Position numbers and translations under genes: made by a program | The notes under the pieces: model-generated | Databases searched by the model: none | Told to the model about the DNA's origin: nothing | What the model saw: the letters and a program-made list of their open reading frames with translations, nothing else | Shown: positions 48,604 to 58,464 of the stretch, in pieces | Layout of the letters: the number at the start of each line of letters is the position of its first letter | Numbering within the stretch: the stretch's first letter is position 1 | Assembly (NCBI GenBank): GCA_034509735.1 | Contig: JACGWO010000001.1 | Span: 35,777,966-35,841,965 of the forward strand | Reading direction: 5' to 3' | Length of the DNA stretch: 64,000 bases | From: Sesamum alatum | Lineage: Eukaryota > Streptophyta > Magnoliopsida > Lamiales > Pedaliaceae

Positions 48604-48978
48604 AGCAAAAATATAATTTTGTTCATGTAATTATAGGTCGTTAGCAATTTTGATTCTGTAATTTATTCCATTTACACATTTAGTCCTTTTTTGACAAATT
48701 TAATTTTGAACATCTCAGATTTAGTTCTTTTTTGGCAAATTTAATCCTGTGTTGACAATTTTGGTCCCATTCTTATTCGAGTAGATCTCATTTTTGGTCC
48801 TGTAAATATATGTCATCAGAACCAAATTTGTTAACACGGGACATAATTTGCCAAAAAAGGACCAAATATGATATTGGACTAAATTTATCAAAAAAAGACT
48901 AAATGTGCAAACAAAGCAAATTATAGAACCAAAAATATTGACCACCTAAAGTTACAGCACTAAAAATATAATTTTGCT
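48604..48978. mobile_element. MITE with 9-bp duplication in the LINE (MULE-like)
   Basis: 375 bp. Inverted ends share AGCAAAA(A/T)TATA and further blocks such as TAACTTTAGG-like segments. The duplication CCACT(G/A)ATT (48595-48603 and 48979-48987) is 9 bp with one mismatch, which fits Mutator-like elements. It lies between LINE codons RDKLV and DRERMI. Confidence 0.75.
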
Positions 48979-49164
48979 CCACTAATTTATCCCGTAAAGC
49001 CTCAAAATGGATAGGTCGAGATTTTTGAGTCCTTTGGCTAGATTGCCGCTATTCACGAGTGATAAGGAGGGGTGTGTGGTCGGAGTGTAGGCGAGGTAAG
49101 TGGCTAAGCTGCGTGTTCGGCCATGGAGAGTTCTATGCGGTGTTCGAGCAGGCCCGACCAAGTC
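48979..49164 (-). pseudogene. LINE endonuclease C-terminal end
   Basis: The minus strand reads HLPRLHSDHTPLLI, the conserved C-terminal SDHxPL motif of L1 apurinic-type endonucleases, then FEALRDKLV. Coding starts abruptly at 49164, the 5' truncation point next to the TSD. Confidence 0.75.
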
Positions 49165-49177
49165 TGGCGTAGTTACT

Positions 49178-49966
49178 GTTACTCTATACATTAATTGAGA
49201 ACGATATAAAGTAAAATAATATCTAAACACACCAAAAGTGTCCTCTTGCTTTATTAATAGTATAAATATATAATGTGTTTTACTTTATCATTCCACTAAA
49301 AATAAAAATAACATCACCAGAACAACTAAGATGGTCACAGAAGTATGCAATTTACCCGTCGGTCATATGAGAAATGAATAAAAAAATAATTGTGAAAAAA
49401 ATAATAAACTACCTTTCGGTGTTTTGATAAATAAATTATCTCCCTATCCACTGTTTTGGATAGGGTTTTTTTTTTAGCTTCATTCTTCAAAATACATGGG
49501 CTATTTTGCTAATTTCTTTTTCACAATGATGGACGAAGTAAATAAGTTCCAAAAAAAGCAAGAGAAGGTGCTTCCTAAGGAAAGCAAAAGTCAAGACCTA
49601 CCAAGATTAGCATAATACGTCAAATTACCGCAATGACTTTGGAAGACTAATCTTAGTCATGTAATTGGGATAGGTAAGGCGTAAAGTAGTACTTTTCCTC
49701 TACCCCTTAATTAGTACATTTTTTTCATTAGTATAAATACCCCTTCATTTGTTGTTAGAGGAACTTTTCGACTTGTAAGAATTCTGTTATAAACATGTTG
49801 AATCGCACCCACTCAATACAAATTCAGTTGATCTCACTTCTCAGCAACATCACACAAATTTTTATTTTTTATTTTTAACTTTTCTTCCATATCACAGGGG
49901 TAAATTGCATTTACGGAAATTTATTACATTAATCCTATGTATGAATTATGAGAATTCTTGAATGAA
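49178..49966. other. Intergenic / 3' region of the O-methyltransferase gene
   Basis: AT-rich, no gene seen. On the minus strand AATAAA lies at 49920-49925, about 42 bases after the stop codon, a possible polyadenylation signal. Confidence 0.45.
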
Positions 49967-50272
49967 TTAAAGATAAACCTCCATGAGAGACCTAACACCT
50001 AATTCGAAAGCAATCTTGTAGCCATTGAAGCCAGCATCCGAAAAGAGCTTTGCCCATTCTTCCTCAGTTCTTTCTCTTCCATTGAGATAAACCATCATCG
50101 CCATGTCGTAGAAGAGCTGATCTTCCATCGCCTTCTTATCTCCGCCATCTCTGTTCACTACTATATCGATGACGACCAACTTTCCGCCCTTGTCCTTGCT
50201 GCTGCCGATTGCATCTTTGCATTTTTTCAGTATTTTAACACAGTCTTCGTCGTTCCAATCATGCAATATCCA
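49967..50272 (-). CDS. O-methyltransferase exon 2
   Basis: Begins [19 protein letters not shown] after the AG acceptor and ends [11 protein letters not shown], the standard C-terminus (usually EVYP), then stop at 49967-49969. It carries the catalytic His and Glu. Confidence 0.93.
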   Translation of the reverse strand, partial: WILHDWNDEDCVKILKKCKDAIGSSKDKGGKLVVIDIVVNRDGGDKKAMEDQLFYDMAMMVYLNGRERTEEEWAKLFSDAGFNGYKIAFELGVRSLMEVYL

Positions 50273-52426
50273 CTGCTTGTATTATGTACCAAATGATCAG
50301 TTGCTAATGAATAAGTTTTGTGGGAGATTTCATGCTACAATATTATGGGTACTGCTGGACTAGCATTGTGAGTCATAAATGTACATATAATAATATTTAA
50401 TAAAGAAAAATATTTAAATTCATTACTAGAAGTTATGCAAATAACTAAGAAAATTAGAACGGAAAGTAAATTTAATTTAGTGGTTAAGTTATGACTTTAG
50501 TGAGAATTTTAAGGGGCAAAATGTTTTTTTGGTCCAGTAAGATTAGGGCATTATTTGTTTTGGTCCCACAACTTAGGTAGGTGGTTGTTTTAGTCCCATA
50601 AAACACGTTTTTCAGCTTTTTTGGTCCCGACAAATGATATTTTGGGACCAAAAAAACTAAAAAAACTTATTTTATGAAACTAAAACAGCCACATACATTT
50701 GGGACCAAAAAAATTGAAAAAACGTATTTTATGGGACTAAAACAACCAGCTACCTAAGTTGCACATGATTTGTTGGGACCAAAAAAGCTGAAAAACGTAT
50801 TTTATGGAACTAAAACAACCACCTACCTAAGTTGTGATACCAAAACAAATAATATCCTAATCTTACGGGGCCAAAAAAGTATTTTACCTGAATTTTAAGT
50901 TATTATAATTTCAAAATTAAGATTAGGATGAAATATTTCCTTTTCATTTAGAAAAGGATTTTAATATTGCAAAACTACCAAGGTGGCCTTGGTAAGAAAG
51001 TTTGAAAAGTTCCCCACAATTTTACTAACAAATATTTTTTATTAATAATCTTTTTTAGCAAAATCAACAACAAAAAGCTCATTACTAAAATCAACAATGA
51101 GTTAATTACTAAGTAAATATGTTTTTTGGTTAAAGCCATTGCTAATAGTAAATTACCAATGAATTCCACTATTTGCAAAATGAGGAATTTGTGTTAATGT
51201 AAACGACATTATTTTCTGCAGTGATTGTAACCTATAATTCATTAATATCTCGAAGTGCACGTGGATAGTATTCAAATTTAGTATATATCCAATGACAATT
51301 ACATATAAGGTTCGCTTGTAATTTTCATCCTATACATATATAAAAGTATAGTAGTTTTGGTCTTGTGAAAAGTTGTTTTGATAATTTAGTCCAATCAATT
51401 TATCAATTTTTATAGGTTAACACTTTTTCCTTTAGAAACTTTCAGAATTCCCAATTTTATACTCTCATATGGCAAAATTCAGCCAATTACAAAAAGTTCA
51501 GCGAGAAAAAAATTTTAATTCATAAAAATTGATAAATTGATGGACGAAATTCTCAAATCAACTTTTCCTTAGCCAAAGATGCTATAAATCTATATATACA
51601 TGACGGAAAATACAGTTAAGCACAATTATAATGTAATCTCTGATACCTTAAGCAAGACGACGTCTGCATGCGGCACAGCCTCAAACATGTCTCCTCCAAC
51701 ATAGGTCAAGTTCTTAGTCCCTTCCGAGCCAGCAACAACATGTGGAAGATCAAGCACTATGCATCTCATGCCGGGGAAGGCGGCAGCTACCGCCTTGGCC
51801 GTGGCTCCGGTGCCTCCTCCGACGTCCACCAAGGACTTAAACCCTTCAAACACTTGTTTCGAATTATTAAGGATCACACGATTCACAAGCTCCGAATCAC
51901 AAGCCATAGCTTCATTGAACAACTGGCTAAGCCTTGGCACACGCTCTGCGTGCTTCCAAAACGTCGTCCCATGGGCCGTCTCAAAGGCCATTAGGTGGTG
52001 GTCATCGGCAAGCCATTCGCTCATGTAAGCCCATGGCTTCACTAAAATCGGATCCATTACAACTTGTACAAAGGGTTTGATGCTAAGGGGCTCGTCTCTA
52101 AGGAGGAGACGAGAGGTTGGTGTGAGCCAATAGCCCTCGTTTTGTTCGTCATCGTCCGAAATGTTGACTTTGACAAAGAACTCGGAATGAACTAGTATGC
52201 GCATCAAATGATAAAAGTAATGGGATTTTGCTTTGTTGATGGGTAGGGCATTGATTAGTTTGGCAAGAGTCATAGGTTTGCCATGCTTGTGGATGGTATC
52301 TGGTATGCCTAGTTCAGTGGCACATTTTAGTAGAATGGAGTTTATGAATTTGAAGATGTAGTTCCAGACATGGGATTGAGCATCAAGAAGCTCATGACTG
52401 GACTGTTCTCCATTTGGCAATCCCAT
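49967..52426 (-). CDS. SAM-dependent O-methyltransferase, two exons
   Basis: Exon 1 is 51647-52426 (260 codons) and exon 2 is 49967-50272 (101 codons plus stop), giving 361 aa, normal for plant class II O-methyltransferases. The 1374-bp phase-0 intron has GT donor (51646-51645) and AG acceptor (50274-50273). An N-terminal dimerisation domain (about 20-110) precedes the SAM-binding motif LVDVGGGTG (199-207), DLPHVV (226-231) and GGDMFEA. LHDW (263-266) supplies the catalytic His264, and a Glu lies in [10 protein letters not shown]. These enzymes transfer methyl from S-adenosylmethionine to hydroxyls of phenolics in the cytosol. Family resemblance by memory is to flavonoid/isoflavonoid 7- or 8-O-methyltransferases, but the substrate cannot be assigned. 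The frame is intact, and a foldback transposon replaces the promoter. Confidence 0.93.
50273..51646 (-). other. O-methyltransferase intron
   Basis: The position of the single intron, just before the WILHDW-type motif, is typical of the family. It contains a MITE at 50513-50889. Its middle (50940-51240) is AT-rich with repeated TACTAA/TTACTAAG-like words. A CACTGCAGAAAATAA end at 51209-51223 (reverse) faintly recalls a CACTA terminus, but no partner was found. Confidence 0.85.
50513..50889. mobile_element. MITE in the O-methyltransferase intron
   Basis: 377 bp. Long inverted ends (about 110 bases with blocks TTTTTTGG, GTAAGATTAGG, ACAACTTAGGTAGGTGG) and a 9-bp duplication GAATTTTAA (50504-50512 and 50890-50898). 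It is MULE-like by TSD length. The interior repeats a GGGACCAAAAAA module several times. Confidence 0.82.
51647..52426 (-). CDS. O-methyltransferase exon 1
   Basis: Starts at ATG 52426 ([17 protein letters not shown]), the conserved N-terminus position for this family, and ends ...ADVVLLK before GTATCA. It covers dimerisation, substrate and SAM motifs. Residues DDDEQNEGY near 91-99 form the usual variable acidic loop. Confidence 0.93.
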
Positions 52427-52461
52427 TCCTTTGCGGTACTAGTCCATTAGGAATCATGGCA

Positions 52462-52470
52462 ATATATATA
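52462..52470 (-). promoter_or_regulatory. TATA tract before the O-methyltransferase
   Basis: TATATATAT lies 36-44 bases before the ATG. The same 9 bases recur at 55183-55191 on the other side of the foldback element, as expected if the element duplicated a TATA tract. Whether it works as a TATA box is unknown; the 5' UTR would be very short. Confidence 0.45.
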
Positions 52471-53517
52471 GGGAAAATTATTTATTTGCCTTTTAACTTT
52501 ACTTTATATTAATTTTAGTTTTGTAACTATCTCATTATTTATTAAGTACTTTAAGTTTTAAAATTGATGAAAAATAAACCTCCGGTGGGAAAATTTTGAT
52601 TTTTGGTGGAAAAAATGACATGACAGGCTAGTTGGACATTTTTAAGGGGTTTTTAATTCTATGTGGCTTTATACATGAATTGAAAGACATGTTAGACATG
52701 TTTTGGAAGAAAAAAAGATTTAATAACTTTTGAATTATATTATATGTATAATTATTACTTATAAAAATAAAATTATTATGTAAAAATAATTAACCCCCTA
52801 CTCACAGAAGGGGCGACGACATTTGGATGACACCAGTCGCCCAAAGGTGGAGGGCGATGGAGTCACCCTTTGTTGTGGTGGACAAAGCAGTCGCCTAAAT
52901 AGAAATAGATCTGTGTGGCGCCGTTGCCCAAAGGTGAGGAGGGCGTTGCCCCCGGCCTCCACTGTTGGGTAACTAAATATAAAACTTTGCTATTTAAAAT
53001 GGCCCGTCACCATTAATGGCCACTTTGTAATTACACGTGGCTGTACACGTGTATAAGACGCCAAAATTCAAAAAAACTACCTGCTACACGGAAAATTTAT
53101 AGCTAATTTTCAAAATTCATTGAAAAATTGCATACAAAATCCTAATTCAGACTAAATTTCATTAATTTTCAAATTTAAAAGACTTAATAAAAAAGGGTAT
53201 AATTATAGGTAAAATTATTTAAATAATACAAAATTAAAAAAAAATTATCAAACTGGTGTTGGTTTGAAATATTTTAAAAAATAGGCAGAATCGGGGTTTC
53301 ACCAATCAGAGAAAGCAAGGCAGGTTGTGAGATTGCGCCGCTTTAGTCAGAGATGGCCATAGAAATTCTCGTGCGCTAGCATGAGGACTGCCATAAAATA
53401 AAGATTCAGAGTCAAAGTAAAGAGCTGTGAGAAGCCATTCCTGTTCACTATTGAATTTTCTTCAACTGAAAAGAGTCCCCATCTTTTCAGGATTTATTTT
53501 TTTTTTTAAAAAATAGG

Positions 53518-53606
53518 CAGAGTCGGGGTTTCAAACCCCGACTCTGACAGAAATTTAAAAAAAAAAAATAAATCCTGAAAAGACGGGGACTCAGTCCCCG
53601 TCTTTT
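53518..53606. repeat. Two perfect GC-rich quasi-palindromes, left arm
   Basis: CAGAGTCGGGGTTT / AAACCCCGACTCTG around one base (53518-53546), and AAAAGACGGGGACT / AGTCCCCGTCTTTT around one base (53578-53606). Each has 14-bp perfect arms within AT-rich DNA. Confidence 0.9.
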
Positions 53607-53828
53607 GCAGGCACTTTATGAATTGGGCTGGAGCAATCCAGCCCTCTCATTTTTCTTTTTTTATTTTTATTTTTTTTGTTAGTTATTTATTAATTATTAA
53701 TTAAGATTTTAAATATTAATTATTAATATTTAATAATTAAAATTAATTAAAAATAAATAGTAGTATTAATTGTTAATATTATTAATATTTAAAAATTATT
53801 TTGAATATATTTATTAATTTGGTATGAC

Positions 53829-54612
53829 CTAATAATATTACATTCTGTACGAAAAATAAAAAATATTTTATAATTAATAATAATTATAAATTATAATAAT
53901 GACCATGAGTCCCATAAGTGTGGCGTTGACAGTAGTGTCGAAGTTCTTTTTTCCTCGCCTATTAGTTCTATCAACTCATTTATTTTTAAACTATGATTAA
54001 TAATTATATTATTAAAATTTTAATATTCAATATATATTAAATTAATTAATATTAATCATTATATTATAAAATTAATTAATATTAACCTAGTAATATTACA
54101 TTCTGTACGAAAAATAAAAAAAATATTACATAAATAAAAATAATTATAAGTTATAATAATGACCACAAGTCGCACAAGTATAGCGTTGACACTGGTGTCG
54201 AGATACTTTTTTTCCTCACCTATCAGTTATATTGACTCATTCATTTATTAAACTATGATTAATAACTGTATTATCAACTTTTTAATAATTAACATATATC
54301 AAATTGATTAATATTAAAAATTATATTATTAAATTAATTAATATTGACCTACTAATATTACATTCTGTACCAAAAAATAAAAAATATTACATAAATAGAA
54401 ATAATTATGAATTATAATAATGACCATAAACCCGATAAGTATAGCGCTGACATTGTTGTTGTGGTTCTTTTTTTTCCTCATCCTATCAGTTCTATCGACT
54501 CATTTATTTTTTAAACTATGATTACTAATAATATTATCAAATTTTTAATAATTAATATATATCAAATTATTTAAAATTAACAACTATTATCAAATTAATT
54601 AATATTAATTTA
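53829..54612. repeat. Three tandem ~260-bp repeats in the foldback element
   Basis: Units begin near 53829, 54087 and 54349 (periods 258 and 262). Each has AATATTACATTCTGTAC, then TTATAATAATGACCA, a GTTGACA/GCTGACA core, TCCTC..CCTAT and CATTTATT..AAACTATGATT. Units have diverged by substitutions. A fourth, inverted fragment (about 54675-54715) pairs with the left edge. Confidence 0.85.
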
Positions 54613-54963
54613 GTTTATGAAATTGATATTACAAAGTTGGTGAAAATATTAATTCTATAATATGTTTTATTTTTTTCGTACAGAATGTAATATTATTAGG
54701 TCATACTGAATTAATAAATAATTTATTTATTTTTTATATATTAATAATATTAATTATTAATTTTTAAATGTGAATAATATTAACCATTAATACTAATAAT
54801 TTATTTTTAATTAATTATTATTATTAACTAAATTTAATTAAGCATTAATAACTATTATTTAAATTTTTAATTAACAATTAATAAATATTTTTTTTTAGAA
54901 AGAAAAAAAGAAAAGGAAAATTGGGGCTGGAGTAACCCAGCCCAATTAATTCAAAAACCATGT

Positions 54964-55000
54964 CTGCAAAAGACGGGGTCTCGGACCCCGTCTTTTGCAG
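54964..55000. repeat. Perfect 17-bp-arm hairpin, right arm of foldback
   Basis: CTGCAAAAGACGGGGTC pairs perfectly with GACCCCGTCTTTTGCAG around TCG. It shares AAAAGACGGGG with the left-arm hairpin. Confidence 0.92.
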
Positions 55001-55191
55001 AACCTATATTTTTTTTTTAATTTCTGTCTAATCCCGACCCTGCCTATTTTTCAAAATATTTTAAAACAACACTAATTTAATAATTTATTTTTTATTTTGT
55101 ATTATTTAAATAATTTTACCATAATTATAGGACTAAAACTAATACTGGTTGAAGTTAAAGGACTAAAAAAAATAACTTTCCCATATATATA

Positions 55192-55454
55192 TATAGACAT
55201 GCAAATGATATATTTTGAGAAAGCATTTTATAATTTTGTATTTCAGTTTTATACTTAAATTTGTTTGATCGAGTTACTATAGAGTCTGAAAATCATGTTT
55301 AAGATTGACATGATTAATAACCAATCAAGCTCAAACGAACTTCAATTGAATCAAATGCGAGCCGAACTCGAATACTTTAATATTTTTTAAGTATATTTTA
55401 TAATCTTTTAGTAATAGTCGAATTCCAGACCAGTCTAAAAACTAACTAAACAAA
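55192..55454. other. Unassigned AT-rich DNA
   Basis: No gene or element recognised between the foldback element and the CACTA element. Confidence 0.5.
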
Positions 55455-55730
55455 CACTAAAAGAAAAACACTTAATAGCAACGAAAAAGAATCTGCTTCG
55501 AGCTAATTAGAAAGTAAAATTTTTGTTGCTAATATATTATTTAATATAAGAAATATACTTGGTAATGAAATTTAGCAATAAAAATTTACTTGCTAACAAA
55601 TTAGCAACGAATTGTTTAAAATATATATTAAGTAGTGTAGATTAGCAATGAGAATTTTACTTGCTAATTAACTCAACGCTGATTTTAATAATAAATTTTT
55701 TCTTTGTTATTTAGTTATTTTCTTGTAGTG
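55455..55730. mobile_element. Miniature CACTA element
   Basis: 276 bp. Left end CACTAAAAGAAAA and right end TTTTCTTGTAGTG are inverted (plant CACTA consensus CACTACAAGAAAA is known). The 3-bp duplication AAA is at 55452-55454 and 55731-55733. Subterminal TAGCAA/TTGCTAA words repeat at least seven times. No coding. Confidence 0.85.
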
Positions 55731-55754
55731 AAAAAATCAATTAAATTAATTCAG

Positions 55755-57070
55755 AAGTAAGAAAGTGAATAAACTTGGTGGAATATATAAAAGATTGTCA
55801 AATCTATTATGAATAATTAAATTCAACTAACATTATATGCTTTATGCTGATTGAGTAGTGAGACAATGAGATGCACGTGAGTATTCAATCTGTACGCAAA
55901 TTTTATTAGATGTACTACACCTAATTATGGACAATAAATACATTCCCCTGATATAGCAATAAGTTGGATAGAGAAGGGTAGACCAAAACGTGATTCCCGA
56001 TAAAAGAGTCATGATTGCGTACAAATCTCATCATAATATTTGCGACACGACATGGGTCCAACTCGGGTCCAACTCTTGTCAAGTATTGAGTTATTTTGTA
56101 TTCCTATTTATAACTATCAGTTTTGCTCTTATTTTTTAGGGTTAATTACATTTAGATCCCTTCTAAAAATGCATAATTACACTTTCCCCCAAAGAAATTT
56201 TGAAATTACATTTACACTCCCTCTAAAAATTCTTTGTTTACACCTAACCTCCATTCGTTAAAGTTTGGGCGGAAAATGTTCATTTCAACAAAAATAATCA
56301 CATAAATTTTCAATTTTACCTCTCATTTAACATTTTCGTGCAATAATTTGTACTTATGAGGAAAAAATATAATATTATTGGCCTCATTCCATACATATAC
56401 GTTACACTTATCCTCTTATAAGTACAAAAATATACATGAGAATGTTAAATGATGGGGAAAATTGAAAATTTGTGTAATTATTTTTGTTGACGTGAATATT
56501 TTTCGTTCAAACTCTAATGGATGGGGGTCAGGTGTAAATAGAGAATTTTCGGAGGGGGTGTAAATATAATTTCAAAATTTTTTTGGAGGAAAGTGTAATT
56601 ATACATTCTCAGAGGGAGTGTAAGTGTAATTAACCCTATTTTTTATATGGAGCACGTAGTTGAAACTTTATATCTTATGTTTATGCTCTTAATTATAATA
56701 ATGACACTTTGTCACACTCTAAAATAGAAACTTTTTTGTAGCTCTATTCTCCAAGCACGATTTAATTAAAATCGTAATAATAATATACTCATCAGAATTA
56801 TAATATGATAAGTGGAACAATTGCAAGCTCTACCTATTCAAATCTTTCCCAATCACTTCCATCTTTTTTCAAAGTCTGTTAAATCTTGACTCGTTCACTT
56901 TATTACCTGTATTTGAAGGAAGAAATACAAAATTCATAAACAAAAGTTTAATGAGACTGGAAGTGAGGGCATTTTGAAGAAAATACTTTTAAGAAAAAAA
57001 TTGATCAAAATAGTTAAATATATCATCTTGACTGATAACAATATCAATGAAGCCTGTGAACACCATATCA
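55755..57070. repeat. Diverged intergenic duplication, copy 1
   Basis: Blocks 55755-55920 and 56790-57070 are related to 58465-58630 and 58660-58985 (shared ACTTGGTGGAATATATA, ATGAATAATTAAATTCAAC, AGAAATAC(A/G)AAATT). Copy 1 also holds the MITE 56139-56636. No gene recognised. Confidence 0.65.
56139..56636. mobile_element. MITE with 9-bp duplication TATTTTTTA
   Basis: 498 bp. Ends GGGTTAATTACA(T/C)TTA are inverted, and blocks such as CATAATTACACTTTCC and TTTTGAAATTA(C/T)ATTTACAC repeat inverted. The TSD lies at 56130-56138 and 56637-56645. MULE-like by TSD length. The two arms are long enough to form a hairpin. Confidence 0.82.
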
Positions 57071-57128
57071 GACAATAACCGGAGCACATGATTAGTCGTC
57101 TCCATAAAGACCATTAAATAACTTTAGG

Positions 57129-57410
57129 GAGAATTGCAATTTTCGTTCTATAACTTAGAGGAGTGGAAATTTTGGTCCTACATGAATTGATTTTCGCAAT
57201 TTGATCCTGTAACTTTGAAAATTGGGCAATTTTGGTGCCATCTGTCCAAAAAGCCCCAATTTAAGTGTCATGTGCACTGCACATGAGTTTTTCTGGCAAA
57301 AAAAGGACCAAATTGCCAATTATTCAAAATTACATGACTAAATTACGAAAATCAATTTGTTGAGGACCAAAATTGTCACCCCTGAGTTACAGGATGAAAA
57401 TTACATTTTT
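57129..57410. mobile_element. MITE, family 'GGGGAAAATTGCAATTTTC', copy 1
   Basis: About 282 bp, palindromic with GCAATTTTCGTTCTATAACT-type ends and the inverse at the right, containing GGTCC/GGACC words. The target duplication is not clear. Same family as 58117-58403. Confidence 0.7.
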
Positions 57411-57427
57411 TTTTTTTTTTTTATTTT

Positions 57428-58116
57428 TAGTCCCTATGTTCAGCATTGCCCTCGCTACACCCTATGCTAGGGGCATGTTGATCTGCGGGTTATGAAAAAT
57501 ATATTTTTTACCGCTCTATTTTTTTTGAATTACAGACTTTATTAATTTATTTTCTCTGGGTGGGTAAAAAATAGGTGATTTTTTTAATAAAAAATAATAC
57601 TTTTATAGTCTACTTGTTCAACACTACCATCACCAATACCCTTGCTGGGGCATGTTAATTTGTGAAGTTTGAAATTTTATCTTTTAAGGCTCTAATTTTT
57701 CAATAAAAATGTGTTATTAATTTATTTTTTTATGAGTAAAAAATAATAAAATTTTCAGCTAAAAAATATGAGTTTTTGTAGTCTATTTGTTCAGTATTTC
57801 CCTTAACACACCCCATGCTGGGGGTATGTTGATCTATAGTGCTTAAACATTAAATTTTTATGGCTCTAGTTTTTTGAAGTGCAGTTATTCGTTTATTTTC
57901 TCTAAGAGGAGTGAAATAGGTGAAACTATAGTAAAATAATAATTTTATAGTCCATTTTTTCAACATAACACTCGCCAAATCTCATGTTGACGGCATGTTG
58001 GTTTACGAAGTTTGAAAAATATATTTATAATGCTCTAATTTTTCAATTGTAGACATTATTATGAGGAGTAAAAAAAATGAAACTTTCAGCAAACAGTATG
58101 AGTTTTTTGTTTTTAG
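57428..58116. repeat. Tandem array of four ~166-178-bp units
   Basis: Units start near 57428, 57606, 57779 and 57948, with a fifth cut at about 58114. Each starts TAGTC(C/T), has TGTTCA or similar, a small hairpin such as CCCCATGCTGGGG, GGCATGTTGAT, then CTCTA(A/G)TTTTT and TTATTTTCT. Strongly diverged. The monomer length is that of nucleosome-sized satellites. Confidence 0.8.
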
Positions 58117-58403
58117 GGGAAAATCACAATTTTCATCCTGTAACTTAGGGGAGTGACAATTTTGATCCTGTATGAATTGATTTTCACAATTTAGTTCTAT
58201 AACTTTGAGGATTTGGCAATTTTGGTCCCATCTGGCCGGAAAGCCCCAATTGTCAAGGTCACGTGGCTGGCACATGCACTTTTTCGGCAAAAAATGCCCA
58301 AAATTGTCAAATTCTTAAAATTATAGGACTAAATTGCAAAAATCGATTCGTACAAGACCAAACTTATACTCTCTAAGTTACATGACGAAAATTGTAATTT
58401 TCC
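58117..58403. mobile_element. MITE, same family, copy 2
   Basis: About 287 bp, GGGGAAAATCACAATTTTC...GAAAATTGTAATTTTCC. Clearly homologous to 57129-57410 throughout, including CAATTTTGGT(C/G)CCATCTG. It abuts the tandem array without a clear TSD. Confidence 0.72.
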
Positions 58404-58464
58404 TATTACCTTTATCCTCCTTACATGGAGCGACTCTACAATCGCATTGAACTGAACATACCAA

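Larger units (their letters stand above)
41043..49164 (-). mobile_element. 5'-truncated L1-type LINE, interrupted three times
   Basis: Minus strand. The 3' end is a short A-tail (T run 41044-41054 on plus). The target duplication TGGCG(C/T)AGTTACT is at 41030-41042 and 49165-49177 (12 of 13 identical). The sequence runs from the end of the endonuclease (LHSDHTPLLI) through reverse transcriptase and a C-terminal RNase H-like domain. Insertions are solo LTR F, solo LTR G and a 9-bp-TSD MITE. Without them the LINE is ~3.5 kb, so about half of a full plant L1. Many frameshifts and stops make it dead. Confidence 0.9.
52471..55182. mobile_element. Foldback/MULE-like non-autonomous element at the OMT promoter
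   Basis: 2712 bp. Ends GGGAAAATTATTT and (reverse) GGGAAAGTTATTT are related inverted repeats, flanked by 9-bp ATATATATA. A second, deeper inverted repeat pairs 53178-53290 and 53510-53650 with 54890-55145, including hairpins with perfect arms at 53518-53546, 53578-53606, 53625-53644, 54924-54943 and 54964-55000. The loop holds three ~260-bp direct repeats. No transposase is seen. MULE assignment rests on TSD length and GGG ends only. Confidence 0.65.

Noticed and set aside
51209..51223. CACTGCAGAAAATAA (reverse) as a CACTA terminus in the OMT intron
   Set aside because: No matching second terminus or 3-bp duplication found.
57411..57427. TSD for the two sister MITEs
   Set aside because: T-rich flanks match anything. 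No unambiguous duplication for either copy.
57428..58116. CRISPR-like array
   Set aside because: Units are ~170 bp, diverged and lack short direct repeats with unique spacers. The genome is a plant's.
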